From Naematelia aurantialba (lineage: Eukaryota > Basidiomycota > Tremellomycetes > Tremellales > Naemateliaceae): a stretch of 64,000 bases of DNA. Shown in pieces: positions 1 through 11,060 of this stretch. Location: positions 992,001 through 1,056,000 of the forward strand of contig JAKFAO010000010.1 in NCBI GenBank assembly GCA_021527695.1. The letters are read 5' to 3'. Under the pieces are notes generated by a model, which ran no database searches, was not told where the DNA came from, and saw only the letters and a list, made by a program, of their open reading frames with translations. The translations under genes were made by a program, and so were the position numbers. Every line of letters begins with the position of its first letter. Positions within the stretch are counted from its first letter, which is position 1.

Positions 1-851
1 GGCCTCGCAACTCGTCGCACAGACCTGCGAGTAACGCTTGAAAGGCAGTACTCTCTGTGCTACTAACCGTTCGGGGGGCGAGGTTCCCAAGCCCGATGAC
101 AAGTCTTAAGCAAGAGCAATCTCTACAGATAGGGTCTGGATCGCGACGTGGCGTCTCTTGATCGGGATTGGGGAAATGGGCGGATATCAAACCTAGGGAT
201 ACTCATCGCCGAGGTGTTTGGATGCACCGAGTCAACCCTCGATCCTCGATCCTCGCACCGTCACGCCCCTATGACGCGTTGTTCCCATGTAAGATGGCCT
301 CGTCGTCGCTTAAAGGACATTGGGCGTCGTCTTTGTCCCCACGCATCTCGCTCAGTCTTTTTGGGAGATGGGTATCAATGACTCTGGGTTTGGGGGGGCG
401 TGGCTGCCGAGGGGCTCATTGACGTTTCCGGGGGGGAGCAGCTCACGTCGAATGATGCCCTCCTTGGACACCTGGGTAAAATGGGACATCCGTGCAGAGG
501 GGAAGGTGTGTTTGACGAAGTTTTTGGGGGGGCTTCACGACCTCCTCGTCCTTTCGCGTTTCTCACGATGGTCTCGAGAGAGAGACTAGCTAGGTATAAC
601 AAGCCATGGGCACCCCGTCTCTCTCCCTCACTCTTCCACTCTCTCGTCTCTCACCTCTCAGCCTCGTATTCACCACCACGCTCACTCAAGACACCTGTGT
701 CTCTTCTTCGTTGAAGCAGCTCTGAACTTCAAGCCTCCAGAAACTTCCACCCGCGTAGACCGTCGGTGCGAACCAAAGCGTGAGCACTCCAGCGTACACA
801 GTACCGTCTGCCGCCTGCCAGTTGCCCACTGATCAGAGCCTCTTGTAGACG
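1..851. other. Gene-free left edge and promoter of the PriA-like gene
   Basis: No open frame here has coding character or a recognisable relative; the short frames overlap each other on both strands without splice continuity. Around 238-260 the heptamer TCGATCC is iterated. From about 610 to 720 the plus strand turns strongly pyrimidine-rich (CTCTC and TCTC runs), a common look just upstream of start codons of well-expressed basidiomycete genes, so I read this end as the promoter and 5' leader of the gene starting at 852. Confidence 0.5.
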
Positions 852-2205
852 ATGCGCTTCCTGAGCCTCGTCCCGCTGGCGCTGACCGCGCTGTCATTTG
901 TCCCCTTCTCGCTGTCCGCAGCGACGGGCGCATCCGCCTCGGACGGCAAACTCGTGGCGCGCAAAGGCAGCAACCCACCATGCCGCCACCTCATCACGCG
1001 GGACGACTGGACGTGCCACTGCCTCGCGGGTTTCGAGGGCCCGTCGGATGGCGATATCAGCAAAGAATGCCATTGTGGCGACAAGGAGAATTCGGGCTAT
1101 GGCACGTATACTGATCCCGTGGGACTCGTGCATCCGTACTGCTACTGCAAGGGCGCGTACCAGCGTGAGTCGCGATCGAGGTTACCAATAAAGGTTCTGT
1201 CGCTCGTCCTCCTGTCGCTCCTGTTCTCCTCTTACCTTCTTCCCTCGTCTATCCCTCTCTCCTTCCGTGTCCTCTACCCCTCTCATCATTTCCTCTCGAC
1301 CCTCCTCTCTTCCTTCCCTCTCTTCCTTCCCTCTCTTCCTTCCCTCTCTTCTTTCCCTCTCTTCCTTCCCTCTCTTCTTTCCCTCTCTTCCTTCCCTCTC
1401 TTCTTTCCCTCTCTTCCTTCCCTCTCTTCCTTCCCTCTCTTCCTTCCCTCTCTGCCTTCCCGTCCTTCCTCTTGCCTTCTTTCCTCTTTCGCCACTGGCT
1501 GTACTCGTGGCCTCGCTGAACCTTGCAGTCTACAATGTCGACAAACACAAGTGCGAATGTGATGTGAGCACGTCACAGCGTCTTGGGGCTCAGACTGACC
1601 AACCCAGGACAAATGCTACAGCAAGACCAAGTCCAATGGCCACCTCGTCTGCACGCCCAAAAGCTCCACCTCAAGCGGCAGCGTTTCCAAGCGGTCAAAG
1701 ATCACGCTCGAACAGGCGCTCAAGGAGCGTGAGATCAGCGACGAGCCTGAGCACACCATCGAGCAGGCTCTGAAATGCACTCTCCAGGAAAAGGCTTGCA
1801 ACATCAAAGGAGCTTGGGTCTGCACCAAGTGAGCTCCACAGGTTGTCATCAGACGGCGCAAGCTCACGATACGCAGCATCATGTCCGAGCTGGCAACTTG
1901 CGGGGGCTGCCCCGGAGAAGCGCTGGGTGAGTGGCACGTTTGTCACCCCAGTGGCACGACCTCCTGACATCTTTGCAGATTGCCCGTCTCTCCCGGGCAT
2001 CGACAAGGTCCGCTGTGTAGAGGGCAAGTGTGTCATTGGTGAGCTCCGAAACCAGCTTAATGACGCCGGCGCTCACCCCTCAGACTCGTGCGCCGCCGGC
2101 TTTGCGATCAGCCGCGGTCCAACATCAACCGATCCCTCGGCTTCAGACGCATATTGCGCAAAGACTCCCCACGTCTCCTACTTCGAAGTCCAGCATCCTC
2201 TCTGA
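852..2205 (+). CDS. PriA-like secreted cysteine-rich protein
   Basis: Six exons: 852-1164, 1529-1563, 1608-1828, 1877-1926, 1979-2038, 2084-2205, giving 266 residues. The first ~25 residues (MRFLSLVPLALTALSF...) are a clear signal peptide. The mature part is rich in spaced cysteines (CRHL, CHC, CHCGD, CYCK, CECD, then LATCGGCPG and DCPSLPGIDKVRCVEGKC). The last block matches the conserved tail of the fungal PriA family (named after the Lentinula fruiting-body protein priA), whose members are secreted or wall-associated with no proven biochemical role. The gene stands alone, tandem with the hexosaminidase 0.5 kb downstream. Intron 1 is 364 nt, against ~50 nt for the others, because it carries a 13-bp minisatellite. 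The last ~20 residues look less family-like, so the 3' end could hold one more small intron. Confidence 0.82.
1305..1460 (+). repeat. 13-bp pyrimidine minisatellite in an intron
   Basis: Twelve head-to-tail copies of a 13-bp unit CTCTCTTCYTTCC, all pyrimidine on the plus strand. Most units are identical. Copies 4, 6 and 8 carry T instead of C at the ninth base, and the last copy has a G. The array fills the middle of the first intron of the PriA-like gene and accounts for that intron's unusual length. Confidence 0.95.
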
Positions 2206-2717
2206 TCAGACGCAAGACTGTGGCGGAGACGCAAACGCAAATGCAAAGTCGGCCCTTGCGGCGCATCGCTCCCTTGATTTTGTATAAATCATCTCTTCTA
2301 GACGACTCTTACTGCTGAACCTTTTGCTGCTCCCTGATGCTCAGCGGTCACTGGCGGGCGGTGTCCGCTGGTTACTTGCTTCGTAGACCTATATGATATC
2401 GATAGCAGGATGGGATATCATGTGCTACTCGTTATTCACGCTGCCGCTGCCACTCGCCCGTCCTGATACAGGCGCGCACGGGCAAAGCGCCGATCGATTT
2501 CACCTAGCTGCTGCCGCCCCCACTTTGCGGTATCGCAGCGACGAGACTGCGCGCTATCTACAAGAGCCTTGTTCTGTCCTGGCTACCCGAGATGAGCGCT
2601 CCCACTCACTGTGCATAGCGCTCCGTTCTCACCTCTTTGAGTCCTACGCAGCGTGCTCACATGCCAGTGAGACCCCCACCCCAGTCGTCCCAGTTGGCTC
2701 TCCCAGCGATCATCGCG
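2206..2717. other. Intergenic spacer with hexosaminidase promoter
   Basis: A 512-bp spacer between two plus-strand genes. It holds the 3' flank of the PriA-like gene and the promoter of the hexosaminidase. A TATAAA-like string at about 2282 sits too close to the upstream stop to assign. In-frame ATGs at 2637 and 2661 precede the start I chose for the next gene. Nothing else is recognisable. Confidence 0.4.
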
Positions 2718-5700
2718 ATGGTCCGCCGGAACCCAATGACAGCAATGTCCATCCTCCTGCCTCTCTTAACGACGTCGGTCCTGCTTTTCTCCTCGGCGCA
2801 GGCTGTCCTGTCCTCTGCCTCTCCTTCTATTCCTGCTCAGGCGGAGCAAGCAGTCAAGCCAGCGCCAGCGCCGCCTGCGTCTGGACGCCTCGACGTGCTC
2901 CCTCTTCCCTCGCAGTACAGCACCGGCAGCACGGTGCTCTGCCTCGCATCGGGGTTTGAGATCGCCGCGTCCTTTCCGCTGCTGCCGGATCTGAGCGAGG
3001 CCATCAAACGCACCACCGAGCACCTCGCGACCGACCGGCACCAGTACCTGTCCCCCTCGCGCGGTGCCGAGTTCTTCAGCAGCAGCCACACCAGCGACAA
3101 CACCAGCAACAGTGCCAGCAGCACCAACACCAGCAACGAGGGTAGCAGCTCGACTGGCATCGTGTCTACAAGGTGCGGTGCCGAGCTGGCGTCACTGCAG
3201 CTCGACTTGCAGTCGCCCGACAAAGCAGGCACTATCCTATCCTACGTGACTCTGGCCGCCGAGGACCGCCCAGACGCCGAGGCCTACACGCTGTCGGTCC
3301 CGCTCGACGGGCCGGCCAGATTGGCCGCCAAGACTCCCCTCGGTCTCCTAAGGGGACTAACGACATTTGAGCACCTCTTCTACCACCTGCCCACGTCGTC
3401 CTCGTCTGCTTCCTCCAAGCCGGGCGTCCTGGCCCGCCCAAACAGTCTCCCGCAGAACGAGCAGCTGCCCCTCGGCGCTGGCGCTGGTACCGGTACCGGT
3501 GCTGAGACGGGTCAGGGCCATGCGGGGGTGTCGGCGTCGTCTGAGACGGACGGGAGGACATACGCTCCTTTTGCGCCGTACGAGATTGAAGACAAGCCGG
3601 CATTTGGATGGCGTGCGGTCCTGCTGGATACCTCGCGCAACTACTTTGGCGTGCCGGCGATCCTCAAGGTGCGTCCATCGACCGCGGACGCAGCTCGTCA
3701 AGCGCGAGCTCGGGCACAACGGGCGCAAGGGGTGGCGCTAACGCTCGTGTGTAGATGCTGGACACGATGGCCATGGTCAAGCTGAATGTGTTCCACTGGT
3801 GAGATGCTCGCCTCCCTTCCTCCTATGCCTCCTCCACGCCTGTCACTTGAGCCCTCGGCTGTTACCTCGCCGCGCCCTTCGCCTCTGTCCTTTCATCTTC
3901 CTCTTTCTCTCTTGGTAATTGTCCTTACGTGCATCTTCTCCCTCCCCTCCAGCGACAGCGACAATGCGGAGCATCAGCTTAGTCCTACAGGCACATCACC
4001 GACTCCAACTCGTGGCCGCTCGACCTAAGCAGTCATCCGGAACTGGCTCGAGGCGGCGCTTATACCTCCGCAGAAGTCTACAGCGAAGCGGACGTCCGGC
4101 GTATTGTGCAGTATGCCGGGGATGTGAGCTCATCTGTCCTCTCGTCCTCTCTTTCCCTCGCCGCGTCCTGTTCCATTCATCTTCATCTCCCATTTCCATT
4201 TCTCTTCCTCTTCTATTTCCATTTCCTCTTCCTCTACATCTAGACTTGGTGTACGATGAGCCTAGACTAGTGTCGATGAGCCTAGACTGATTTTTTCCGA
4301 TGGGCTGAACCTACAGCTAACAGAAACTCACAGCGCGGGATCGACGTGATGCTCGAAATCGACACGCCAGGACACACCGCCATCATCGCCGAGTCCCATC
4401 CTGACCTGGTTGCATGCTACGAAGCCTCGCCATGGCAGCACCTTGCGCACCAGCCGCCTCCGGGCCAGCTCCGCTTTGCCGATCCTGCAGTGGCGGAGTT
4501 TGTCAATGGCTTGTTTGAGAGTGCGATGTCGCTGCTTGGTGGGCGGTACTTTGGCACTGGCGGCGACGAGATCAACAAGAATTGCATGGTATGTGTCACC
4601 CATTGATCGTAGCCCCAGAGCAGAGTTTTGCATTTGGACACAGCGCTGATCAGCCTGCTAGCTCGAGGACGAGCAGACTGCGCAAGCACTCGCGCGCAAC
4701 GATTGGACCCTTGATGATGCACTGGACGACTTTACATCTCGGACTCACGCCACCATCAGGCAGCTGGAAAAGACGCCAGTGGTGTGGCAAGAGATGGTGC
4801 GATTCTCCCCGCCGCCCACCCCGCCCCCATTCCGCCCTCTTGCTCTCTCCTGTCCCTTCCGTACAGGTTTTCCTCCGTTCCTGAGCCTCACTTGTCGCCA
4901 CTAGTCGCTCGCCAACTACTCTCTATGTAGGCTAACGAGCGCTCGGGTAGGTACTGGATCACGGGGCGATGCCGTCCATAGGCGAAGATGTCATTGTGGA
5001 CATCTGGGTCAATTCGGCCGACGCCCGCCGCGTCCTCGACAAAGGCTACAAGATCGTACACGCCGCAGGCGACTACTTCTACCTTGTCAGTAGTTGCGGG
5101 TCGAGCCGCTCGTCGCTGCCTTGACGATCACTCGCTGACTCAGGTAGGACTGCGGGCAGGGAGGGTGGATTGGCCAGGAAGGCGGCGGGAACAGCTGGTG
5201 TGATCCGTTCAAGACGTGGGCGCGCATGTACTCGTGAGTGCTGGTCGACGTCGTACCCTAGTCTAGTTACCTACTCTCCTAGTAGACAGTGAAGTACACT
5301 GTCGAACTCTGTGGACCCATCGCTCACTGGACAGGTTCGACCCGTACAAAGACGTGACGGACGAGCAAAAGAAGCTCGTGCTCGGCGGGCAGGCCTCGCT
5401 GTGGGCTGAGCAGACGGACGAGACGAATTTCGAGCAAGTGCTCTGGCCACGCGCGGCGGCAGTTGCAGAGCTGTTCTGGACCGGCGCGGGCCAGGCTGGC
5501 TATCCCAGGAGTGCGTCTCTCTCGTACGATACTCGACAGAACTCTCCAATTTCCCTGTCGATGTTCTGCTCTCTCTCACTGGGTGTTTTCAAGACCGCCG
5601 TCGCTGTTTCCCTTCCCTTGCTCAGCTCGTTCCCTTCCCTTGCTCAGCTCTTGTTATGTTGCAGCTGATATATCGTCTAGGCTCGATCGACGCGCTGCCC

Positions 5701-5860
5701 CGCATGCACGACGTCAGGTACAGGATGGTCGACCGTGGTGTGCGCGCTGTGCCGCTCCAGCCGCACTGGTGTGCGCTGCGACCCGGTACGTGCTACCTCG
5801 CTGACTCACCCGACCACCTCAAGCTGATCGAGCACAGGTGTCTGTGTGATGGGGGCGTGA
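2718..5860 (+). CDS. Beta-N-acetylhexosaminidase, glycoside hydrolase family 20
   Basis: Ten exons: 2718-3668, 3755-3798, 3991-4123, 4334-4588, 4662-4796, 4951-5085, 5148-5233, 5335-5510, 5681-5785, 5838-5860; 680 residues. GH20 enzymes release terminal GlcNAc/GalNAc from chitin oligomers and glycans by substrate-assisted catalysis. Seen: a hydrophobic secretion signal after MVRRNPM, an N-terminal GH20b-like part, then the (beta/alpha)8 barrel with FGWRAVLLDTSRNYFG, HWHITDSNSWPL, LEIDTPGH, and the catalytic pair in GTGGDEIN (Asp454-Glu455), followed by VVWQEM, the DYFYLDCGQGGW segment and GGQASLWAEQTD. All are classic family blocks. I start at 2718 because the signal peptide follows directly; the upstream in-frame ATG at 2637 would put 27 extra residues before it. 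Odd points: a Ser/Thr/Asn-rich insert near residues 115-145 and a Gly/Ala/Thr linker before the barrel, probably glycosylated spacers. Confidence 0.93.
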
Positions 5861-6106
5861 GTTTCCTTGTCATAGCTCGTCGGGAAGGCTTCAACGTTTC
5901 CACATTGGGGGAACGCAATGCTATATGTCCGTTTGTCAAGCAGCTAGAGACAATCTACATGCAATGTCCAATTACAAGCGTCGGGGTGACTGGGTGCTGG
6001 GTATGAACAATGGCAAGGAGCAATCTACAGCTTCTACAATGTACATGGTGTCGTCGTATGGCCATGAATGCTCGATGACCTCGCTCCCGACAGACGTCGG
6101 ACGACC

Positions 6107-8805
6107 TCAGAGCGTGTCCCAAGACCTCCGTGTGCTGTTGGAGGAGCTTGTTGTGGATAGACCCTACGTGTGTCTTCAGCTCCGAGTCCGCACAGAAGGA
6201 TCACGACTGACCGTGCCCTGGCAATGATCGTTGGCCGAGGTCGGGATGCACGACAGGAACTTGCACCATTCGCAGGCGGCGTCCTACGTGGACTCGTCAG
6301 CGGGTGGCACATTCGCAACGGGCGTAATTGGGAGCAAGCAGTCGAGGGCGCAATGAGGACTGACGGGATCACTCGTATCTGTGTTCCAGGAATATCAGCA
6401 TGTGATGCTGGGGTTTCATCAGAGCATGTAACGCTGCTCACAGAAGTTCCGGATGGTAAGGTCAAAGGCGACGATGACAAGGGCGAAAGCGACGAGGCGC
6501 GCCACCCATAGGCAGACTCGACGCGTCTTTGTCACAGTGATTGCCGGGTACAGTATGAGTCCACAGAGTACTCCCATTGCCCATCCCTATTTCTGTCAGT
6601 CTATCACCTAGTCAAGCGCCGCGACAATTGTGTATGGCGAGGCTGTGTCGATGAACTCATGGGGGGACTCACGCCGAGGTGCGCAAATCCGTCAACTGCG
6701 AATGGTCTGATAATGATCAATTTCGAAATGGGCAGCCCAAGACAAGCTCGTAGTGCTCACATGTAGCCCATCCCTATGCCAATACAAAACTCGATGAAGA
6801 GCAGGAACGCCTGCGACGCACGACAGTCAGTCCTCGTAGTCGTTTGGATGTCCCCGTTTCTCCGGGCTCGGGACTCACCTTGAGCTTGGGTCGATCATCG
6901 TACCGCCAGTGGAGAATGAGATCCACCAGAACACAGGCATTCTAACCCCTGTCTTCAGCTTGATGCGGCTCTCACAGGCCAGGCACGGCACTGACAATGG
7001 CGAACAGAGACCCGCTTGCTCCGACACTGGGGATACCGGGGAGCGCAAAGTTGCCACCCAGCACAAATCCGTAAATCCCTCCAGCGAAATAGACGATCAG
7101 AAAGGGAACTGTCCCTGGTCACCCAATATCAGTCAGCGTCATATGCGAGAGGCCAGAGCAGCTCCAGACGGACCCATATCGCGTTCTATCTGTGCACCGG
7201 CTGTGATCTGGGCGACCATGTTGAGGAGCAGATGTATCACACCGACATGGAGAAAGATGGGCGCGACGAAGCGCCATGCCTCTGCAGTATTCTTGTCAGT
7301 GCCGCTTGTCACCTCCACGTCAGTTCACACGCACGGTCCGGATCCTGTCCGTGGAATCCTCCGTGGCCGCAGATCTCTTCCAGAGTGCACGAGGTCGTTG
7401 GCGTGCTGGGCCGTCAGCATTGTGGACCGAGCATCAAAGGACAGCGGCACCTCGAGGTATCATTCAGGCACTCAAAGGCGAAAGTAGGAGGAATCTCTTC
7501 CACAAGATGCATACAGCTGCGCAACGTGTCAGTGCGCTCACGGGACCACTTGAGAGCTAGGGACTGACGGAGGGAAACGCGCCCCGATATTGATGAGTAC
7601 CTCGGACGAGGGACCGATCATGTAGTTGACAGTGGGCTCAAGGCGGTTTGTTAGCTCCCAGCTGGCTGAAGATGCTTCAAAACTCACATGAAGAGCAATG
7701 ACACTCCCCGTGGCCTGGAAGTTGCACACCAGCTCGTAAATCAACACCCCAGTCATGACTGTTTCCGTAAGCTGAGTTCGCTTGCGCGATTCTGACGGCT
7801 CCACGAGGCAAACCCGCCACGAATCGACGAGCTCTATTACCCTGCCTCCATTCCCCATGCCTTGCAAATCGGCCTCGATGCCCGTTGACAGGCCAGTTTG
7901 TTAGCTGACTCACCAGCTGTCAAGGTCCAGGCGGCGACTGGCCATTTCTGCCCCCCCAGTCCCCTGCGCTTGCGCTCAATGGCCTGTTCAACAGGGTATC
8001 GTCCTGGGTGAATACAAAATAGTGCCAACAATCTGTCTAATCCGGTCGGGAACAGCAACAGATCGTATAGCTTGCCTCCTGTGCCCCTGCTCTCATCGAT
8101 AGGCGGTGGAGGGTACAAGTCTGGCCCCTCCTCGTCGTCTCCATACTTGACTCCAGTGATGCTGTTTGCTTGACCTGGAGGTGCAGCACCACGCACGAGC
8201 CCTTGCATCTCGAGCGAGTCGGCATGACTGGCTGGGCGTGGGTACGGCGAGCGAAAGTACCCGCCTTCTTCGTCAATGTACGACAGGCCACCCATACTCC
8301 CCTTGTCCCGGAGATGCGTGGTTCTGTCGGACAGGGGGACGTTCCGCTGCAAGGGAAAACTTGATGAAGTTGGGTAGGTCCGCTGTGACGAAGAGTCCCA
8401 TGGCCCGATGGTCGGCGAGGCAGCGCGCGGAACTTCGTCTCGATCAGAATACAGGCTTTCGCGCGGCGTAGGAGCGTATGGGTCTACGTAGCTGGTGGCG
8501 ACATCGTTAGGTTGGGACGAGACTAGCTGAATGGTGGGCCCAGGGAAGGGAACAGCATGTGGATTCTGAAGAGGTGCATCGCCTGGTTGGAGACCTGAAG
8601 GGTAGCTGTTTGACGCGGCGCTGTCAGGAGGTGATGCTCTCGTGGTCCCCAAATCGAGCAGATCATTGGCTTCTTGGCCTTCCGCTAGTGGATGATTAAA
8701 TGGGGCGGACACGTCTCCAGCTTGAGATGTGTATGGGGGCGCTGGGACCGAAGGAAGGCCAGGATTCGCCGCGGAAGCAGCAGAGTTTTGCCCAGTGCCA
8801 CTCAT
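6107..8805 (-). CDS. Rhomboid-family intramembrane serine protease
   Basis: Fourteen exons read on the minus strand: 7914-8805, 7688-7758, 7569-7636, 7451-7516, 7335-7405, 7174-7281, 6996-7114, 6879-6941, 6761-6810, 6673-6706, 6442-6586, 6365-6378, 6212-6283, 6107-6163; 609 residues. Rhomboids cut membrane proteins inside the bilayer using a Ser-His dyad. Both residues are present: Ser459 in SVGASGS and His512 in VDGFAHLGG. The long N-terminal ~290 residues are hydrophilic and proline-rich (cytosolic), followed by a first TM, the luminal block LINIGARFPPC...TSCTLEEICGHGGF, and FVAPIFLHVGVIHLLLNM. This order is that of the fungal Golgi/secretory rhomboids (Rbd2/Rbd-like). Exon 12 is only 14 nt. 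The start at 8805 (MSGTGQNS) is preferred over an in-frame ATG 36 bp upstream. Confidence 0.92.
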
Positions 8806-9253
8806 TGGGCCGTGAATCAGCGAGGCTCGACGGGGGCACACGGCAGGCAGCGAGAGAGAGGATGGAGAGTATCGCTGTGGTATAAGAGACTGGGAAAGGC
8901 AAATGCGACCATCAGTGTCCTGTGCTGATCAGCCAAAGCACAGCCCGCAGCGCCGAGGGTGTACCCTTAAAACGTCTCGAGGCGCTGACCGGCATTGATG
9001 ATGCACACTGGTGAGTTGGTTCCCGGACATTCCCAAGAGGATTCTCTCCTAGACATGCCATTGTATCGTCTGATGATGGTTCCCACCATGGACTGGGTAT
9101 ACATCCATAAGCAACATCCTCCCCCAGCTGAAACGCAGGTTAGTTTCTCTTACACATCACGTGACCAGAGGCCAACAGACGGGATGGCTCCGTGGATGAC
9201 GATCCAACAGCTAGTCGAGCCGCTGTGAATTGGGGGATTCGTTGGGAACTTCG
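8806..9253. promoter_or_regulatory. Divergent promoter region, rhomboid / DinB-like gene
   Basis: A 448-bp spacer separates two divergent starts, so promoters for both genes should lie here. A CACGTG hexamer lies near 9156 in CATCACGTGACC, a usual bHLH-type site. No convincing TATA box was seen, and no open frame in it has a recognisable relative. Confidence 0.4.
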
Positions 9254-10157
9254 ATGCCTGCAAAGCAAAGGCAAACAGCTCTGGACCACTCTCTCCTCCA
9301 GCTTACGTCCACACACGGATCTGATCCAACGCAGCGGAGAGCAGATGCTACGCCCACGGATCGAGCACGCGCTCTCCTAGATCTTGCCATCGCCCTCGTG
9401 GAATCTGCGCTGGATATCCTCAAGGAGCACATCACCTCGGACGAGCAGCTCAAACACCAGAGCCGTCTTATGCCTGGAGGCACTGTAGGCAAGCACTTTC
9501 GGCACGTGAGCACCCTGACTCTTACTGACGGGGCATGCGGCGTAAAGCTCACTGAAACCAGGTCATCGAGACATTCAATGCGTTCCTTCTTCCACTGCAA
9601 CCTTTCTCTCCCATTCCACCCGCTCCTTCAGCCTCGCCTCTCGAGTTAGACTACGACTCATTGCTTCCCTCCTCGCGGCGGTCCACTGCACGCTCTCTCC
9701 CCGCCTGCCGCAAGGCCACTACAGCAGTGATCACGCTGCTGTCTGCCTGGCGCGACCGGGCCGGTGACAGCCTAGCGGCCGAGATGGAGCGACCGGTACG
9801 GCTTGCTGCTGTCACGCCCACACGGCAAGAAGTAGGCAGTACCGTCGGTCGAGAGGTACGTCTTCACTCATCAATTTGAGAGTGGCCTCTGGGCAGGGCT
9901 GAAGACGCCGCGACATAGCTATGGTTCTGCGCGTTACACGCAATACACCACTTTTCAATGTTGCGTACAATCGCAGTCCATGAGCTTGGCATCAATCTGC
10001 CCGTGGAGTTTGGTACAGCGCCGTCGACTCTGCTGTACGTGAATGTTCACTGGTTCTTCTGCGTAGGGCTTGGTCGTTTCTAATGCCTCTCAGGTATAGA
10101 GGCGACAATTGGAAGCCACCCGAGGAAGGGGTCAAAGTGGTCAAGGCGAAGTTGTGA
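9254..10157 (+). CDS. DinB-fold (four-helix bundle, metal-site) protein
   Basis: Four exons: 9254-9505, 9562-9855, 9919-10034, 10094-10157; 241 residues. It reads as a DinB/YfiT-type helical bundle: helix 1 around LLDLAIALVESALDIL, then GGTVGKHFRHVIETF, and late in the chain LWFCALHAIHHFSMLRTIAV. The spaced histidines (GKHFRH and HAIHHF) are placed like the three metal ligands of this superfamily, whose best-known members are thiol-dependent transferases; the substrate here cannot be told from sequence. Exon joins are phase-consistent and preserve the histidine motifs. The start at 9254 (MPAKQRQT) is the first ATG with sensible downstream coding; one 24 bp upstream is in frame. Confidence 0.8.
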
Positions 10158-10370
10158 AGCAAAGCAGAGTCAGCTGTCCAGCATGGATGCATGCGTAGCT
10201 AGGTCTGCATTCTGTACCAGTTGTACGGGCAGTAGTTGCTCGATATTGCTGTCATGTCACTCGTATCCCGTCCGAAGCATTGGCGGATATACAGCTTTCC
10301 GCCGGAGCTTCTCCGAATTCTACGCTGCAACACGGATTGTTCTCGCTTCGTTTTGGACTCCGCGCACAAC

Positions 10371-11009
10371 ATGTCCGCTGCATCGACCGAGCTCTACGCC
10401 GTAGCAGACTGTGAGGCTGAACGAGACCGAGAGCTGTCCAAGGTGCTGACGCTACCAGTCTGCTTGATCCCGATGGGACTGCCTGTCCCTTCAGTGGGAC
10501 CGCAAATCGCAGAATGTCAGCGTGTGCTCGAGAAGTCTGGACTGGAATACAAGGTGCGTCCCGTGTGACTCTATCGTCTAGACTGTACTGATCCCTCATA
10601 GTTACAGTAAGCCTTGGTACACCAAGTCACCGCTCACAACTCAGTGGCTATGGCACGAATCTCGAGGGACCCTGGGACAGAGTCATGCAAGTATGTGATC
10701 TCATCTCCGCGTTTGGAGCCCACCAGTCTGACCAAGACAGGTGATCGGCGAGTGTCACACCGCCGTCCACGCAATGGGAACCCCCCGCATTGCAGTGGGT
10801 CCCCCTCTTATTCCCTAATCCTTTTCACCCTAAGCCATGAACGATCACGAGTCCCTCTTCAGCAGACGAGCGCATCGCTTGGCTGACACTCGTAGACGGA
10901 TATACGAATCGGCACTCGCATTGACAAGAGCATCACTGGCGGTGGTAATGACAGCAAGGTCAAGCGCGTCGAAGAGATCTTGGCTGCCAAGACGCCCAGC
11001 ACATCATGA
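10371..11009 (+). CDS. UPF0045 / MTH1187-type thiamine-binding protein
   Basis: Five exons: 10371-10553, 10602-10606, 10645-10690, 10741-10794, 10896-11009; 133 residues. The family (bacterial YqgV/MTH1187, yeast Ecm15) forms small ferredoxin-fold tetramers, and several relatives bind thiamine or related cofactors. Seen: CLIPMGLPVPSVGPQIAECQ, LEKSGLEYKLHGYGTNLEG, PWDRVMQVIGECHTAVHAMG, TPRIATDIRIGTR; all are strongly family-like and the length fits. The second exon is just 5 nt (TTACA): joined to its neighbours it restores Tyr-Lys-Leu-His-Gly-Tyr-Gly, and without it the frame is broken. It lies convergent to the Tat-SF1 gene with 51 bp between stop codons. Confidence 0.9.
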
Positions 11010-11060
11010 TAACATGCATGGCAAATACACATGCAATGCTTATGGAAGATGAACGGGGTA

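Noticed and set aside
1249..1612. Arg/Lys/Glu-rich frames opposite the intron minisatellite
   Set aside because: They are direct translations of the 13-bp repeat, with no start context or relatives.
7403..7450. In-frame TGA in the rhomboid gene (recoding or selenocysteine)
   Set aside because: A 45-nt intron with donor GTGCCG, a CTGAC branch and CCCAG acceptor removes it and restores the NDTSSTPTTSCTLEEIC segment.
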